Shown in pieces: positions 6,259 to 15,458 of a DNA stretch of 64,000 bases. The translations under genes were made by a program, and so were the position numbers. The stretch's first letter is position 1. Every line of letters starts with the position of its first letter. The stretch spans positions 1 to 64,000 of the forward strand of contig JAAEMR010000048.1 in assembly GCA_024225395.1 (NCBI GenBank), written 5' to 3'. The notes under the pieces were generated by a model, which had not been told where the DNA came from, ran no database searches, and was given only the letters and a program-made list of their open reading frames with translations. The DNA is from Gammaproteobacteria bacterium. GTDB taxonomy: Bacteria > Pseudomonadota > Gammaproteobacteria > GCA-001735895.

Positions 6259-8115
6259 GTGAAAACTTATATTGCAGTTTCGTTTAAAGCCTTAATCAAT
6301 AAAAAGCAACTTCCTATCTTGCTGGGTATATTTCTGTGTATTCTTGTTACGGGATTATGGGCAGCGCTTGAAGAACTGGAAAATGCTAACCGGCATAAAA
6401 TGGTGGAAACCGAGGCACTAAAGATTGCTGGAATAATAACTTCCGATTTGCAATCTCGAGTAAAATCATTGCAACGAATTACTAATCGATGGGAAGTTCG
6501 TGGGGGAACACCAAAACATGAGTTCATTAGTGATATTCAAGATTATATTATTGATGACCCAGGCTATCAGGCTCTTAGCTGGGTAGATAAGAATTTCTAT
6601 GTGCGATGGATTGTTCCCCTTATTGGTAACGAAGCTGCAGTAAACGTTGACCTTGCCTTTGAAGAGAATCGACGTATCGCCTTAGAGAAGGCTAGAGATC
6701 GAAAATCACCAACGTTGACATCCCCAATTGATCTTGTACAGCGAGGGAAAGGTTTTCTGGTGTATTTTCCTATTTTTGTTGAAAATGAATTTGACGGGTT
6801 ACTTTCAGCTGTTTTCCGTACGCATCACTGGTTAAACCACATTTTGCAAAAAAAAATAAGTTCCCATGAGGAAGTGTATTTCCACAATAAAGTCTCTATG
6901 GATGGAAAAAATATTTATCGCATGGAAGGTTGGGAGGAAGAAAAAAAATCACCATGGGAAAAAAGCGTAGAAATAACCCTATATGGTCAAAATTTCAAAA
7001 TCCTGTGCCGACCCACAGAGAGTTTTATCGATCAAAGTCATACTATATTGCCAGAACTGGTATTTGGAGTGGGCCTCCTTTTATCATTGCTGGCATCGGT
7101 CATCTTATACCTGGTTCAAAAAGCAACCACAGCCATACAGTTTTCCGAAGCAAGTAAGGTTGTATTAGAAAATGAAATATCTGCTCGTAAAAAAGTGGAA
7201 GTTTCTTTGCAAAAAGAAAGACAACGCCTTGCGTACATACTGAAAGGCACAAATGTAGGAACTTGGGAATGGTATGTACAGACAGGAGAGGCAATATTCA
7301 ATGAACGTTGGGCAAATATAGTAGGTTATGATCTAAAAGAACTTGATCCAATATCGATTGATACCTGGACAAAACTTGTACACCCAGATGATCTAAAAGT
7401 TTCTGGTGATTTGCTGGAAAAACACTTCAATGGAAAGTTGGACTTCTATGAGTGTGAAGCACGTATGCTCCACAAGGATGGACATTGGGTATGGGTACTT
7501 GACAGAGGAAAAGTATCTACATGGACGGATGATGGAAAACCACTTCTCATGTCAGGTACACATGAGGACATAACCAGGCAAAAGCAAAATGAAGAGAAAA
7601 TTATTCATCTTGCAACACATGACGCTTTAACAAAATTACCAAACTTATGTCTGGCAAAAGATCGTCTATTAATGGCAATAGAATCAGCAAGTCGAAAAAA
7701 ATCATTGGCCGCAGCATTGTTTCTTGATCTAGACGGATTTAAAAATATTAATGATACACACGGACATGCTGCAGGTGATGCTGTCTTGCAAGAAGTAGCA
7801 AAGCGGTTACTTTCCTGTGTTCGTAAAACTGATACCGTAGCAAGAATAGGTGGCGACGAGTTTCTCCTGGTCATTGCAGAATTTCAACACACCGATGTAT
7901 CAGCATCGATTAGTAAAAAAGTAACTAGCATTTTGGCTCAGCCTATACCTTTCAAAGGAGTTCAGCTAACAGTAGGGGCAAGCATAGGAATTGCTACTTA
8001 CCCAAATGATAGTGATTCAGTTGACGACCTGATTAAACAGGCGGATAAAGCGATGTATGTAAGTAAAACGTTGGGGAAAAACAGATGTACCTCCTCAAAT
8101 GTGGAGAAATCATAA
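6259..8115 (+). CDS. Membrane diguanylate cyclase (CHASE-PAS-GGDEF)
   Basis: A 618-residue protein. Transmembrane helix 1 (LPILLGIFLCILVTGLWAA, about 18-36) and helix 2 (VFGVGLLLSLLASVILYLV, about 268-286) bracket a periplasmic CHASE-type sensor domain (PGYQALSWVDKNFYVRWIVP, VYFPIFVENEFDGLLSAVF). A PAS domain follows (GTWEWYVQTGEAIFNERWAN, with PAC ending SGTHEDITRQK), then a GGDEF domain (LAAALFLDLDGFKNINDTHG, RIGGDEFLLV). The intact GGDEF signature predicts c-di-GMP synthesis, controlling motility or biofilm. The start is GTG 6259. Convincing attC-like palindromes lie on both sides, so this unusually large gene appears to be an integron cassette. CHASE ligand unknown. Confidence 0.85.
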   Translation: MKTYIAVSFKALINKKQLPILLGIFLCILVTGLWAALEELENANRHKMVETEALKIAGIITSDLQSRVKSLQRITNRWEVRGGTPKHEFISDIQDYIIDDPGYQALSWVDKNFYVRWIVPLIGNEAAVNVDLAFEENRRIALEKARDRKSPTLTSPIDLVQRGKGFLVYFPIFVENEFDGLLSAVFRTHHWLNHILQKKISSHEEVYFHNKVSMDGKNIYRMEGWEEEKKSPWEKSVEITLYGQNFKILCRPTESFIDQSHTILPELVFGVGLLLSLLASVILYLVQKATTAIQFSEASKVVLENEISARKKVEVSLQKERQRLAYILKGTNVGTWEWYVQTGEAIFNERWANIVGYDLKELDPISIDTWTKLVHPDDLKVSGDLLEKHFNGKLDFYECEARMLHKDGHWVWVLDRGKVSTWTDDGKPLLMSGTHEDITRQKQNEEKIIHLATHDALTKLPNLCLAKDRLLMAIESASRKKSLAAALFLDLDGFKNINDTHGHAAGDAVLQEVAKRLLSCVRKTDTVARIGGDEFLLVIAEFQHTDVSASISKKVTSILAQPIPFKGVQLTVGASIGIATYPNDSDSVDDLIKQADKAMYVSKTLGKNRCTSSNVEKS

Positions 8116-8116
8116 A

Positions 8117-8188
8117 GCTAGCAATCATTTCAACCAGGCTTTTTTCGTCACTTCACGCTGAAAAAAGCAAGTTAAACTAGCGTTAGAT
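8117..8188 (+). repeat. attC-like cassette recombination site
   Basis: CTAGCAATCATTTCAACCAG and GCTTTTTTC on the left pair with GAAAAAAGCAAGTTAAACTAG on the right, ending in the core GTTAGAT (8182-8188). The TAA stop of the reversed ccdB fragment is bases 8183-8185 of this core. This is the last attC-like site I can see in the array. Confidence 0.7.
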
Positions 8189-8440
8189 GGCAGTAATAAT
8201 AAAATCAATTACGTCGATAATTTCATGCCCATGGCTCTCTACAGAAATTACTTTAGTTTTTAAAATAGACTTTGGGACAGTGGTCATTTGATGGGTTAGT
8301 AATACAAGATCATGGTTATTGATTTGTAATACAGGGCATAGTTTTTTTGCAGAATTATTGTCTAATGATGACTGTTTAGATAAAGGCATAACAAGACGAG
8401 AGTTTAAGTCCTCAAGTAAAGAGTTTTGAACATCTGACAA
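8183..8440 (-). pseudogene. ccdB: CcdB gyrase-toxin fragment lacking its N-terminus and CcdA
   Basis: The 85 residues match the C-terminal four-fifths of CcdB: LLEDLNSRLVMPL, CPVLQINNHDLVLLTHQM, PKSILKTKVI, and the terminal helix EIIDVIDFIITAI. Intact CcdB (about 101 residues) starts about 20 residues earlier with a beta strand of the MQF.VY type. Here a TGA lies directly upstream of the only possible start (TTG 8440) and no CcdA antitoxin is present on either side. The C-terminal helix that binds gyrase and CcdA is retained, but loss of the first strand should abolish folding. It is the last, truncated cassette of the array. Confidence 0.7.
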
Positions 8441-8540
8441 TCACATGCTATAGATAATAGACACCTATTAATTGAACGATGAAGATTAATCAATGGGTGT
8501 CCATAATCATCTGCTTAAACAAGTTCAAGAGGAGAATCTG

Positions 8541-9101
8541 ATGTCGTTTAAATTAAAAACCTCTATCTTTTTCATTTGTCTTACCGGGTTTCTTTTGATG
8601 CCATATGCTGTAGGTGCTCAGGAGAATAATCGCTCGGAGAGCAGTTTGCCCTCGATTGGCAAGACCGCACCTGCAAAAAGATTTAGTCGCTTCAGACGCT
8701 GGCAAACAAGGAAACCCAAAGTGATCGAAGAGGAACGAAGCGCCTGGCTGGAAGAGACAAAACACCGGCTGGAACGCTTTCAGATATCCGATGAGACACA
8801 AGAGGCCAGGATCAAGACCTATGAATCCGGTCTGGTTCTTTACTGGATCGATGACGAGGCCTTGATAAGATTCGAAGGAGAGGAGTGGCTTTATATTGTC
8901 ACCCATTCAGGACATCTGTTTGATGGAGTGGGCAATGCAATCCTCGCAGTGGACAATACCGGTAACCTCTACTCTAACCCGACTCATGTCTGTGACGGCA
9001 TTTCGATTGATACTCGGAAAGGCAAGGAATTCCATCAGTTATCAGATTTTCTAAAGAAAAAGGTAGATGATGGTAGCTGGGTAAAACTGGAGAGCGAGTG
9101 A
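8541..9101 (+). CDS. Secreted protein of unknown function
   Basis: The ORF opens at 8493, but ATG 8541 is preceded by AAGAGGAG at seven bases and begins a proper signal peptide (MSFKLKTSIFFICLTGFLLM, cleaved near VGAQ). The mature protein (about 160 residues) has a basic low-complexity start (RFSRFRRWQTRKPK), a charged helix (WLEETKHRLERFQIS), and a globular C-terminal half (LVLYWIDDEALIRFEGEEWL, DNTGNLYSNPTHVCDGISID). One cysteine is present in the mature part. No family was recognised. Its composition differs from the AT-rich cassettes and no attC-like site follows, so it probably belongs to the chromosomal side of the array boundary. Confidence 0.55.
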   Translation: MSFKLKTSIFFICLTGFLLMPYAVGAQENNRSESSLPSIGKTAPAKRFSRFRRWQTRKPKVIEEERSAWLEETKHRLERFQISDETQEARIKTYESGLVLYWIDDEALIRFEGEEWLYIVTHSGHLFDGVGNAILAVDNTGNLYSNPTHVCDGISIDTRKGKEFHQLSDFLKKKVDDGSWVKLESE

Positions 9102-9159
9102 TTGCGGGAGTACAGGGTCGATTCACTAGTCTCGTTATACCCAAAAGGTGCTTGAATCA

Positions 9160-9415
9160 TGGAGGTGTCCTGTTAACCGGACACGGCAATTTTGATAAGT
9201 GGGAAGTAAGGGATGATATCCCTGATCCCGGGCCCGGATCATGCGATGTACTTATTCGTGTTGGAGCTGCGGCAGTTAATAATACTGATATTAACACCCG
9301 GACAGCCTGGTATAGGTTCAGGGTATTTAAAGTAAGCCGACAAGTGCTCCCATTTTCGGCGCCAGGATTTGAACACAATCGGGTATCTGCCACCCCATTT
9401 TTCCTCCGGCGGTAA
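9160..9415 (+). pseudogene. Zinc-type alcohol dehydrogenase remnant (N-terminal fragment)
   Basis: Within the 105-residue ORF, VLLTGHGNFDKWEVRDDIP and DVLIRVGAAAVNNTDINTRT match the GroES-like N-terminus of MDR zinc alcohol dehydrogenases. Similarity ends near residue 75, with no catalytic or Rossmann part in any frame up to 9650. The natural start is also lost: ATG 9159 is in the wrong frame. It is a short 5' fragment left after deletion, abutting the end of the secreted protein gene. Confidence 0.55.
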
Positions 9416-9650
9416 AATTTATTGGGTTAAAGTGACTGAGTCTCAGGGGTAATCAGGAAATAATATAACTCATAGTGGCACATCGGGATAATAGAAAAAA
9501 ATTGACCGGGCAGTGCTGGAAATTCAGAGTGGCTTGTGGCTTGACAGGCGAATGGTTAAAGAGGAACATTAAGCCAATCTAGATGATATCAAGGCCGGCT
9601 GCAGCGGCAATTTGTAAATTCGAAAATTAGCAATAGAAAAGGAATTAGTG

Positions 9651-9917
9651 ATGAAGCATTCAACTTTATTTGTATCAATAATATTCACTGTATTTTTATT
9701 TCCCGGCTTAACGAGTGCAGAAGGTGAATATAATAAAACCTCATTTACCTTAAAGGTGGCCAAGTCCGGTTGTTGTAAATCGCGTAATTCCAGTCAATAT
9801 CCCTGGGAGAAAATACACAATAACTTTGATAGATGCAAAGCAGCCAATGACTCTCAGGACGGGGATGGCATCTATCAAAACATGGGTAGTATCTGGTGGG
9901 ATCGTTCTTGTCGATAG
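9651..9917 (+). CDS. Small secreted cysteine-containing protein
   Basis: From ATG 9651 (AAAAGGAA seven to ten bases upstream) the protein begins MKHSTLFVSIIFTVFLFPGL with a signal cleavage site after TSA. The mature peptide is about 64 residues with a SGCCKSR motif, one central cysteine (FDRCKAAND), an acidic turn (SQDGDGIY) and the ending WWDRSC. Four cysteines in a small exported protein suggest two disulphides. I recall similar short CCK...WWDR.C proteins only as uncharacterised bacterial ORFs. It lies between the dehydrogenase remnant and a convergent gene, with no obvious operon partner. Confidence 0.5.
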   Translation: MKHSTLFVSIIFTVFLFPGLTSAEGEYNKTSFTLKVAKSGCCKSRNSSQYPWEKIHNNFDRCKAANDSQDGDGIYQNMGSIWWDRSCR

Positions 9918-9963
9918 CGTAATAAAGCCATCATTGTTAGATATTATTAACAGACAGTATTTG

Positions 9964-11457
9964 TCAGTGATTTAATATGCTGTTATTGACGACTTTAATG
10001 CGTGTTGCAGAAATTTCAGAATCCAGTCTGGAAATAAAATCCTCATAAAGCTGTTTTTTAATGGCGGTTCCAGCAAGATCATTATATTTAGTTTTTACTA
10101 TTTTTAACTGATCCTCAAAGTCTGTTGAATGAGTCTCCATCCCGGTTATCAGTAAAATATAATTTGACAGAAACTGTGCAAGTGGATTCTTTACCTGTCT
10201 TGCATTGTCGTCAGAAATATACTGATTCAGGAAATAGGTGTAGAAATTTATTCTATTTTTATTTAGCTTGTTCTGTTCAATCATTTCCAGCTTAGTTTTA
10301 TTCTCAAAATTGTGGTTAGTTATTTTGATTAGATTTTCTGCAATGTATTGCTGTGGATCGGCTATGGCATAAAATATATTTGAATAAAGTTGAATGGTTA
10401 TAAACGGGTCATTTATAGCGAGAATTTGATTGCCCAACTGAATTGGGTCGGTGATAGCATTCCTCTCATTATTCACAGTTGATGAGGTAAATTTTTCCTC
10501 TATTTGAGCCATAAACATAGATATTAATGTTTCAAAAAGAATTCTTTTTGCTGACTCTGAATCTTTGATGGATTGTTTATATATAGCCTGAAATTCAGAT
10601 GACTGTCTTTGAGTTGATTTAGTTTTAGCTTTTACTTCATCAATCAACCTGCTCATGTCACTGAGTTGATCTTTTGTGTCATTAATTTCCTGCAGCGATT
10701 TATCAACGGATACCTTGGCATTTGCAATTTGTTTCAGTGCGTCATCGGCAGTATTTAATTTGTCATATCCGAGGAAGCTAAACAAAGCTAATAGTAGTGT
10801 GAATCCGGCAGTAAGTGTTGACATAACCCAGGTAATTCTGGATCTACCGCGTTCTGCAGCATGTATGATTTCATCGGTTCTGATTTTTGTTTGTTCAAAT
10901 ACCGACTGAGAGGCTTTTAATGAAGCATCGACTACTTTACTTTGAGATTCAATTTTTTCGCTCAATAATGAAAATTTAGTATCATAAGTTAAACGAGTAC
11001 TTTTTAATAAATGATCATTAACGTGCCTTAGTCGCTCTGTAAGCATCGATAATAATTTGAATTCCAGTTCGGGGTTGGATTTTAAAACTTTCTGGAAAGG
11101 TTTACTCTTTATTTCCAGTAGAGTGCAATCCTCATTAGATGTGATTGTTGCGGCTCTTCCGTGCTGGTTATCAATGGCTGACATTTCTCCAAAATAGTCG
11201 CCTTTTTGTAGTGTGCATATGTTTGTATTGCTGGAACTTTCTGAAGTAAGCTCAACATTGACTGAGCCCTCTCCAATTAAATAAAACGAGTTACTAATCT
11301 CACCCGCCCGGAAGATAATGCCATTTTTATTGAATGATCGTTGGGCTGATGAGCTCGAATCGAGCAATTTGATAATATCTTTTGAGTTCAGTTCCCCAAA
11401 TAGCGGATGGTCGCTAATAAATGAATGCCAGTCAAATTTGTGTGTATCCGGTTTCAT
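9964..11457 (-). CDS. Membrane-anchored cyclic-nucleotide-binding-domain protein
   Basis: A 497-residue protein. Residues about 15-135 are a CRP-type cNMP-binding domain (HPLFGELNSKDIIKLL, GEISNSFYLIGEGSV, phosphate-binding cassette FGEMSAIDNQHGRAATI). There is no DNA-binding helix-turn-helix. The chain continues through a helical linker to one transmembrane segment near 208-228 (TLTAGFTLLLALFSFLGY), a coiled coil (about 232-300) and a helical C-terminal domain of unknown type. This looks like a nucleotide-responsive membrane scaffold or sensor rather than a transcription factor. It is transcribed alone, convergent with the small secreted protein gene. The ligand could be cAMP, c-di-GMP or none. 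Confidence 0.65.
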   Translation of the reverse strand: MKPDTHKFDWHSFISDHPLFGELNSKDIIKLLDSSSSAQRSFNKNGIIFRAGEISNSFYLIGEGSVNVELTSESSSNTNICTLQKGDYFGEMSAIDNQHGRAATITSNEDCTLLEIKSKPFQKVLKSNPELEFKLLSMLTERLRHVNDHLLKSTRLTYDTKFSLLSEKIESQSKVVDASLKASQSVFEQTKIRTDEIIHAAERGRSRITWVMSTLTAGFTLLLALFSFLGYDKLNTADDALKQIANAKVSVDKSLQEINDTKDQLSDMSRLIDEVKAKTKSTQRQSSEFQAIYKQSIKDSESAKRILFETLISMFMAQIEEKFTSSTVNNERNAITDPIQLGNQILAINDPFITIQLYSNIFYAIADPQQYIAENLIKITNHNFENKTKLEMIEQNKLNKNRINFYTYFLNQYISDDNARQVKNPLAQFLSNYILLITGMETHSTDFEDQLKIVKTKYNDLAGTAIKKQLYEDFISRLDSEISATRIKVVNNSILNH

Positions 11458-11679
11458 GGTGGTATCCCTGTTAAAAATTAGCCTTTTTCAACCATGACTA
11501 GAGTTTATCCCCGAATGTTCCTGATTAGCAATATTATTTAGGGGTTAAGTGACATAAATTGATTGGTTTTGTAGAACGCTAACAAGGAGTTAATGAAGTA
11601 TAAAAATCGTATGCCTTACCTGTGCATGCAGGAGGCATCGCATTTTAGTAATTGAGAAACTAGAAAGTTTTCAAAGAAA

Positions 11680-11743
11680 GGTTAAATTTTATGAGCAACA
11701 AAATTGTCATAAAATCTCATTTAACCACCCCCCCTAAGAGGGG
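11680..11743 (-). terminator. Hairpins downstream of oadB
   Basis: GGTTAAAT and TTTATGA at the left pair with TCATAAA and ATTTAACC at the right (arms broken by a five-base bulge). A second small hairpin CCCC-TAAGA-GGGG (11731-11743) overlaps the oadB stop codon. Neither has a proper U-run on the minus strand, so they may stabilise the 3' end rather than terminate efficiently. Confidence 0.35.
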
Positions 11744-12876
11744 CTTCCGACAATGGCCAGTAGAACACCTGCGGCAACAGCTGATCCAATAACGCCTGCC
11801 ACATTCGGTCCCATCGCATGCATCAACAGAAAGTTCTGTGGATTCGCTTCCATACCTACTTTATTGGCAACTCGTGCCGCCATGGGAACGGCAGAAACAC
11901 CTGCTGCACCGATTAAGGGGTTTACTTCACCATTGGTCACCCTGTACATGACTTTACCCATTAACAAACCAGCCGCTGTGCCTATAGAAAATGCGAAGAT
12001 ACCAAGTAGCAGTATGCCCAAAGTTTCAGGGGCGAGAAATTTATCGGCCGATAACTTTGAACCGACGGACAGTCCCAGAAAAATAGTTACGATATTGATG
12101 AGTTCATTCTGGGCGGTATTGCTTAAACGTTCCACAACGCCGGACTCTTTCAACAGGTTTCCAAAACACAACATACCGACCAGAGGCGTAGCCGCGGGTA
12201 ATAACAGAATGGTTACCAGTAACAGCATTAGCGGGAACAGAATTTTTTCCACCTTGGAGACGTGCCTCAATTGTTTCATGACCGTCGTACGTTCCTTTTC
12301 GGTGGTCAGAAATTTCATTATGGGGGGTTGAATTAACGGTACTAATGCCATGTATGAATAGGCTGCAACCGCAATTGCGCCTAACAGATCAGGTGCAAGC
12401 CGGGATGCCAGGAATATTGCCGTCGGGCCGTCAGCGCCACCAATAATCGCAATCGCAGATGCATCGGATAATGTGAACTCTATGCCGGGTACCAGATTCA
12501 TCAGGATAGCGCCGAACAGGGTGACAAATATACCAAACTGAGCTGCAGCACCGAGGATCATCAGGCTGGGGCGAGCGAGCAGAGGACCAAAATCAGTCAT
12601 AGCGCCGACACCCATGAAAATGAGCAGTGGAAAGATTCCAGTTTCTATGCCCATATGGTAGAGAATTCCGAGCAAACCATCAGGACCACTGATTTCAGCC
12701 ACCGGAATATTGGCCAAAATTCCGCCAAATCCTATTGGCAATAATAACAATGGCTCAAAACCCTTTTTGATGGCCAGAAAAATTAACAGGCCGCCAATGC
12801 AGATCATGAAGATCTGCCCCATGCTAAAGTTGTAGAGACCCGTAGATTCCCACAGCTGAATAAGTCCGCTACCCAT
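11734..12876 (-). CDS. oadB: Oxaloacetate decarboxylase beta subunit (Na+-translocating)
   Basis: A 380-residue polytopic protein of the OadB/GcdB/MmdB family. It converts the free energy of decarboxylating carboxybiotin into Na+ export across the inner membrane. Family signatures include [37 protein letters not shown] (the conserved Asp region), PLIQPPIMK, and the C-terminal [19 protein letters not shown] with [14 protein letters not shown]. It follows oadA with only eight intervening bases, so the genes form one unit. The length matches the shorter proteobacterial OadB forms. A glutaconyl-CoA or methylmalonyl-CoA decarboxylase beta subunit would look alike, but the neighbouring alpha subunit supports oxaloacetate. 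Confidence 0.9.
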   Translation of the reverse strand: MGSGLIQLWESTGLYNFSMGQIFMICIGGLLIFLAIKKGFEPLLLLPIGFGGILANIPVAEISGPDGLLGILYHMGIETGIFPLLIFMGVGAMTDFGPLLARPSLMILGAAAQFGIFVTLFGAILMNLVPGIEFTLSDASAIAIIGGADGPTAIFLASRLAPDLLGAIAVAAYSYMALVPLIQPPIMKFLTTEKERTTVMKQLRHVSKVEKILFPLMLLLVTILLLPAATPLVGMLCFGNLLKESGVVERLSNTAQNELINIVTIFLGLSVGSKLSADKFLAPETLGILLLGIFAFSIGTAAGLLMGKVMYRVTNGEVNPLIGAAGVSAVPMAARVANKVGMEANPQNFLLMHAMGPNVAGVIGSAVAAGVLLAIVGSPS

Positions 12877-12884
12877 GATTAACC

Positions 12885-14675
12885 TTAAACCAAAGAAATG
12901 AGAGGTTGATTCACCTGGATGGCATCACCTTTATTGACAAATACGGCCTCTACCTTTCCATTGCTGCTGGCGCGAATTTCTGTCTCCATTTTCATCGCTT
13001 CGATGATCAGGACAGGCTGATTTTCGGTGACTGATTCACCTACTCCAACCAGAATATCTATGACGTTTCCTGCCATTGGCGCAACGATTTCTTCTGTTGC
13101 ACCAGCAGACGCGGGCGCTGAAGGTGTTGCAGGTGCTGCTGTGGCTGGTTGAACCTGGGTAACTTCTCCACCGGGCGATACAACGACATCATAATTGGTG
13201 CCATTCACGCTGACCTGGTACTGCTCTGGCCCGCCAGTTGATGGTGCAGCAGGTGTTGCTGGAGCTGGAGCTGGTTCTGGCTCGTTGCCTGGGACTGGCT
13301 CAAAAGCATCCGGGTTGTTACGATTTTTAAGAAAATTTAAACCGACCTGAGGGAATTGAGCGTAGATCAAAACGTCATCGATTTCATTCTCGGCCACTTG
13401 CAGGTTTTCATCTTTAGCCAGTTGGCGAAACTCCTCGGTCAGCTTATCCATTTCTGATTCAATTAAATCAGCAGGACGACAGCTAATGACTTCGCCGCCT
13501 TCTTCCAGCACTTTTTGTTGCAGGTCTGCATTAACGGCTGCAGCTGTCGCTCCGTATTCACCGCGTAAAACTCCAGCAGTTTCCTTGGTGATGTTTTTGT
13601 AGCGTTCACCGGAAAGCACATTGATAACAGCCTGGGTGCCGACTATTTGTGACGTGGGCGTTACTAGAGGAATGTAGCCAAGGTCTTCACGTACTCTGGG
13701 GATTTCACTGAGTACTTCATCGAGTCGGTCACTGGCGCCCTGCTCTCTGAGCTGGCCTTCAAGATTGGTCAACATGCCACCCGGCACCTGGGCGACTAAA
13801 ATTCTGGAGTCGACACCTTTTAAAGCACCTTCAAATTTAGCGTATTTCTTACGAACGGGTCTGAAATAGGCGGCAATTTCTTCCAGTTTGTTGATGTCCA
13901 GTCCGCTGTCATGTTCAGTACCTTCAAAGATCGAGACCAGTGATTCGGTAGGTGAATGACTGTAAGTCATGCTCATGGAAGAAATGGACGTGTCGATAAT
14001 TTCACAGCCGGCTTCGATGGCCTTCATCATGGTGGCAGTTGATAAACCGGTTGTTGCGTGACAATGCAGGCCAATCGGAATATCGATAACTTTTTTGATT
14101 TCGCTGACCAGTTCGTACGCGGTATATGGTCTTAATAACCCCGCCATATCCTTGATGGCAAGAGAGTGACAGCCCATGTCTTCAATTTCCCTGGCCATAT
14201 CAATCCAGGTTTGCAGGTTGTGTACCGGGCTTAAGGTATAGGAGATGGTTCCCTGTGCGTGTTTTCCAGTCGCAACCGCGGCTTTAACGGCTGTTTTGAG
14301 GTTGCGCGTATCATTCATCGCATCAAAAATGCGGAACACATCAATTCCGTTTACTGCACAGCGTTCAACAAATTTTTCGATAACATCATCAGCGTAATGC
14401 CGGTAACCGAGCCCATTCTGGCCGCGTAATAGCATTTGTTGAGGTGTTTTAGGCATGGCTGCTTTAAGCTGACGTAAACGTTCCCAGGGGTCTTCTCCTA
14501 AAAATCGTATGCAGGAGTCAAAGGTTGCTCCACCCCAGGTTTCAAGAGCCCAGTAGCCGATATCATCAAGTTTCGCGGCAATCGGTAACATGTCATCAAT
14601 ACGCATACGTGTTGCAAACAACGACTGGTGGCCATCACGTAATACAACATCGGTTATTTTGATAGGGTTGCTCAT
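12885..14675 (-). CDS. oadA: Oxaloacetate decarboxylase alpha subunit (biotin carboxyltransferase)
   Basis: A 596-residue two-part enzyme. The N-terminal carboxyltransferase TIM barrel has [19 protein letters not shown] (substrate Arg/Asp), [26 protein letters not shown]-like motifs, and metal-binding HCHATTGLS. An Ala/Pro-rich linker (about 460-520) leads to a C-terminal biotinyl domain whose target lysine sits in [11 protein letters not shown]. It transfers the carboxyl group of oxaloacetate to biotin, releasing pyruvate, and OadB then decarboxylates carboxybiotin with Na+ export. In this context it can drain oxaloacetate produced by the glyoxylate and methylcitrate routes. The gene lies between oadG and oadB on the minus strand. 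Confidence 0.93.
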   Translation of the reverse strand: MSNPIKITDVVLRDGHQSLFATRMRIDDMLPIAAKLDDIGYWALETWGGATFDSCIRFLGEDPWERLRQLKAAMPKTPQQMLLRGQNGLGYRHYADDVIEKFVERCAVNGIDVFRIFDAMNDTRNLKTAVKAAVATGKHAQGTISYTLSPVHNLQTWIDMAREIEDMGCHSLAIKDMAGLLRPYTAYELVSEIKKVIDIPIGLHCHATTGLSTATMMKAIEAGCEIIDTSISSMSMTYSHSPTESLVSIFEGTEHDSGLDINKLEEIAAYFRPVRKKYAKFEGALKGVDSRILVAQVPGGMLTNLEGQLREQGASDRLDEVLSEIPRVREDLGYIPLVTPTSQIVGTQAVINVLSGERYKNITKETAGVLRGEYGATAAAVNADLQQKVLEEGGEVISCRPADLIESEMDKLTEEFRQLAKDENLQVAENEIDDVLIYAQFPQVGLNFLKNRNNPDAFEPVPGNEPEPAPAPATPAAPSTGGPEQYQVSVNGTNYDVVVSPGGEVTQVQPATAAPATPSAPASAGATEEIVAPMAGNVIDILVGVGESVTENQPVLIIEAMKMETEIRASSNGKVEAVFVNKGDAIQVNQPLISLV

Positions 14676-14722
14676 AGGGCTAATCCGAAATATAGGCTGG
14701 TTGGTTTGGTAGAGTTAATTTT

Positions 14723-14989
14723 TTAAGATATAGAGTGTCGATTTTTATAGCTGCTGATTGCACTACTAATGACAGCGATGAGTTCACTATCATCGGTTGC
14801 AGCTGATTTTTTACTGACTTTGAAAGCGGCTAGGGTAGCGGCAGGCTCATCTTCAAGTTTAAGAGACATAACAAACTTGCTGACGATGTTAATCAAAAAA
14901 ATCAGCATGACTAAAATAACAAATACAGTTCCCATGCCGATAAACATCAACTGGGCGCTTTCTACGATTAAAGGCTGTAAATTATCCAT
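14723..14989 (-). CDS. oadG: Oxaloacetate decarboxylase gamma subunit
   Basis: An 88-residue protein with one N-terminal transmembrane helix (LMFIGMGTVFVILVMLIFLI) and a short soluble tail ending in the family-type AVISSAISSYKNRHS. OadG assembles the alpha and beta subunits and carries zinc through its C-terminus in characterised complexes. The length and the first position in oadGAB are typical. ATG 14989 follows a short non-coding leader shared with the divergent acs region. Confidence 0.85.
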   Translation of the reverse strand: MDNLQPLIVESAQLMFIGMGTVFVILVMLIFLINIVSKFVMSLKLEDEPAATLAAFKVSKKSAATDDSELIAVISSAISSYKNRHSIS

Positions 14990-15458
14990 GGTAATGCACT
15001 GTAAATTTGGGTCAGTAGAGATGAAATATCAAGTAAAAACAATTACTTATGATTTTCATGCTTATTTTGTCCGGCTACTATATCATTTTTTGCCAACCGT
15101 GGGTTAAAGAAGGCTATGTTATTAGAGTTAACATGGCCTTGCGGTGACGCCGGGAGGAAGGCTGAATAAGGGAATAAGCCGACTAAATAAGAATGCTAAT
15201 ATTGAATATTGATAATACAAATCATAGTAAGACTTAACTACGATATTAAGGCATTATAATCGCATTAATTAAAGGTAAGTTTAACTGCTTACTAAATAAT
15301 ATTTGAGCTATATCAAAATATCAGCTTACAGTGGTTGCCCGAATGGATGAAATAGTCAAAGATTCTAACTCAACCGAAACGAGTATATTCGGCAAGTATC
15401 GGGTAACATTGCTGCAATAAACATAAATAGAATAAATCGCTTACCAGGAGCCAATAAA
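14990..15458. promoter_or_regulatory. Divergent intergenic region between oadG and acs
   Basis: About 470 bases with no credible gene. The ORF track entries crossing it are shadows. It is strongly AT-rich near 15200-15320 and must carry the promoters of oadGAB (leftward) and acs (rightward). AGGAG lies ten bases before the acs ATG. I looked for a -24/-12 promoter here and found none with correct spacing; GTAACATTGCTGC near 15403 only resembles one. Confidence 0.5.

Noticed and set aside
1-8450. Transposon or prophage as explanation for the mosaic of small genes
   Set aside because: No transposase, terminal repeats, phage structural genes or integrase seen. Repeated attC-like palindromes explain the layout better.
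15395-15415. GTAACATTGCTGC before acs as a CbrB or sigma-54 element
   Set aside because: Only a half-site; no paired TGTTAC and no correctly spaced -24 element.
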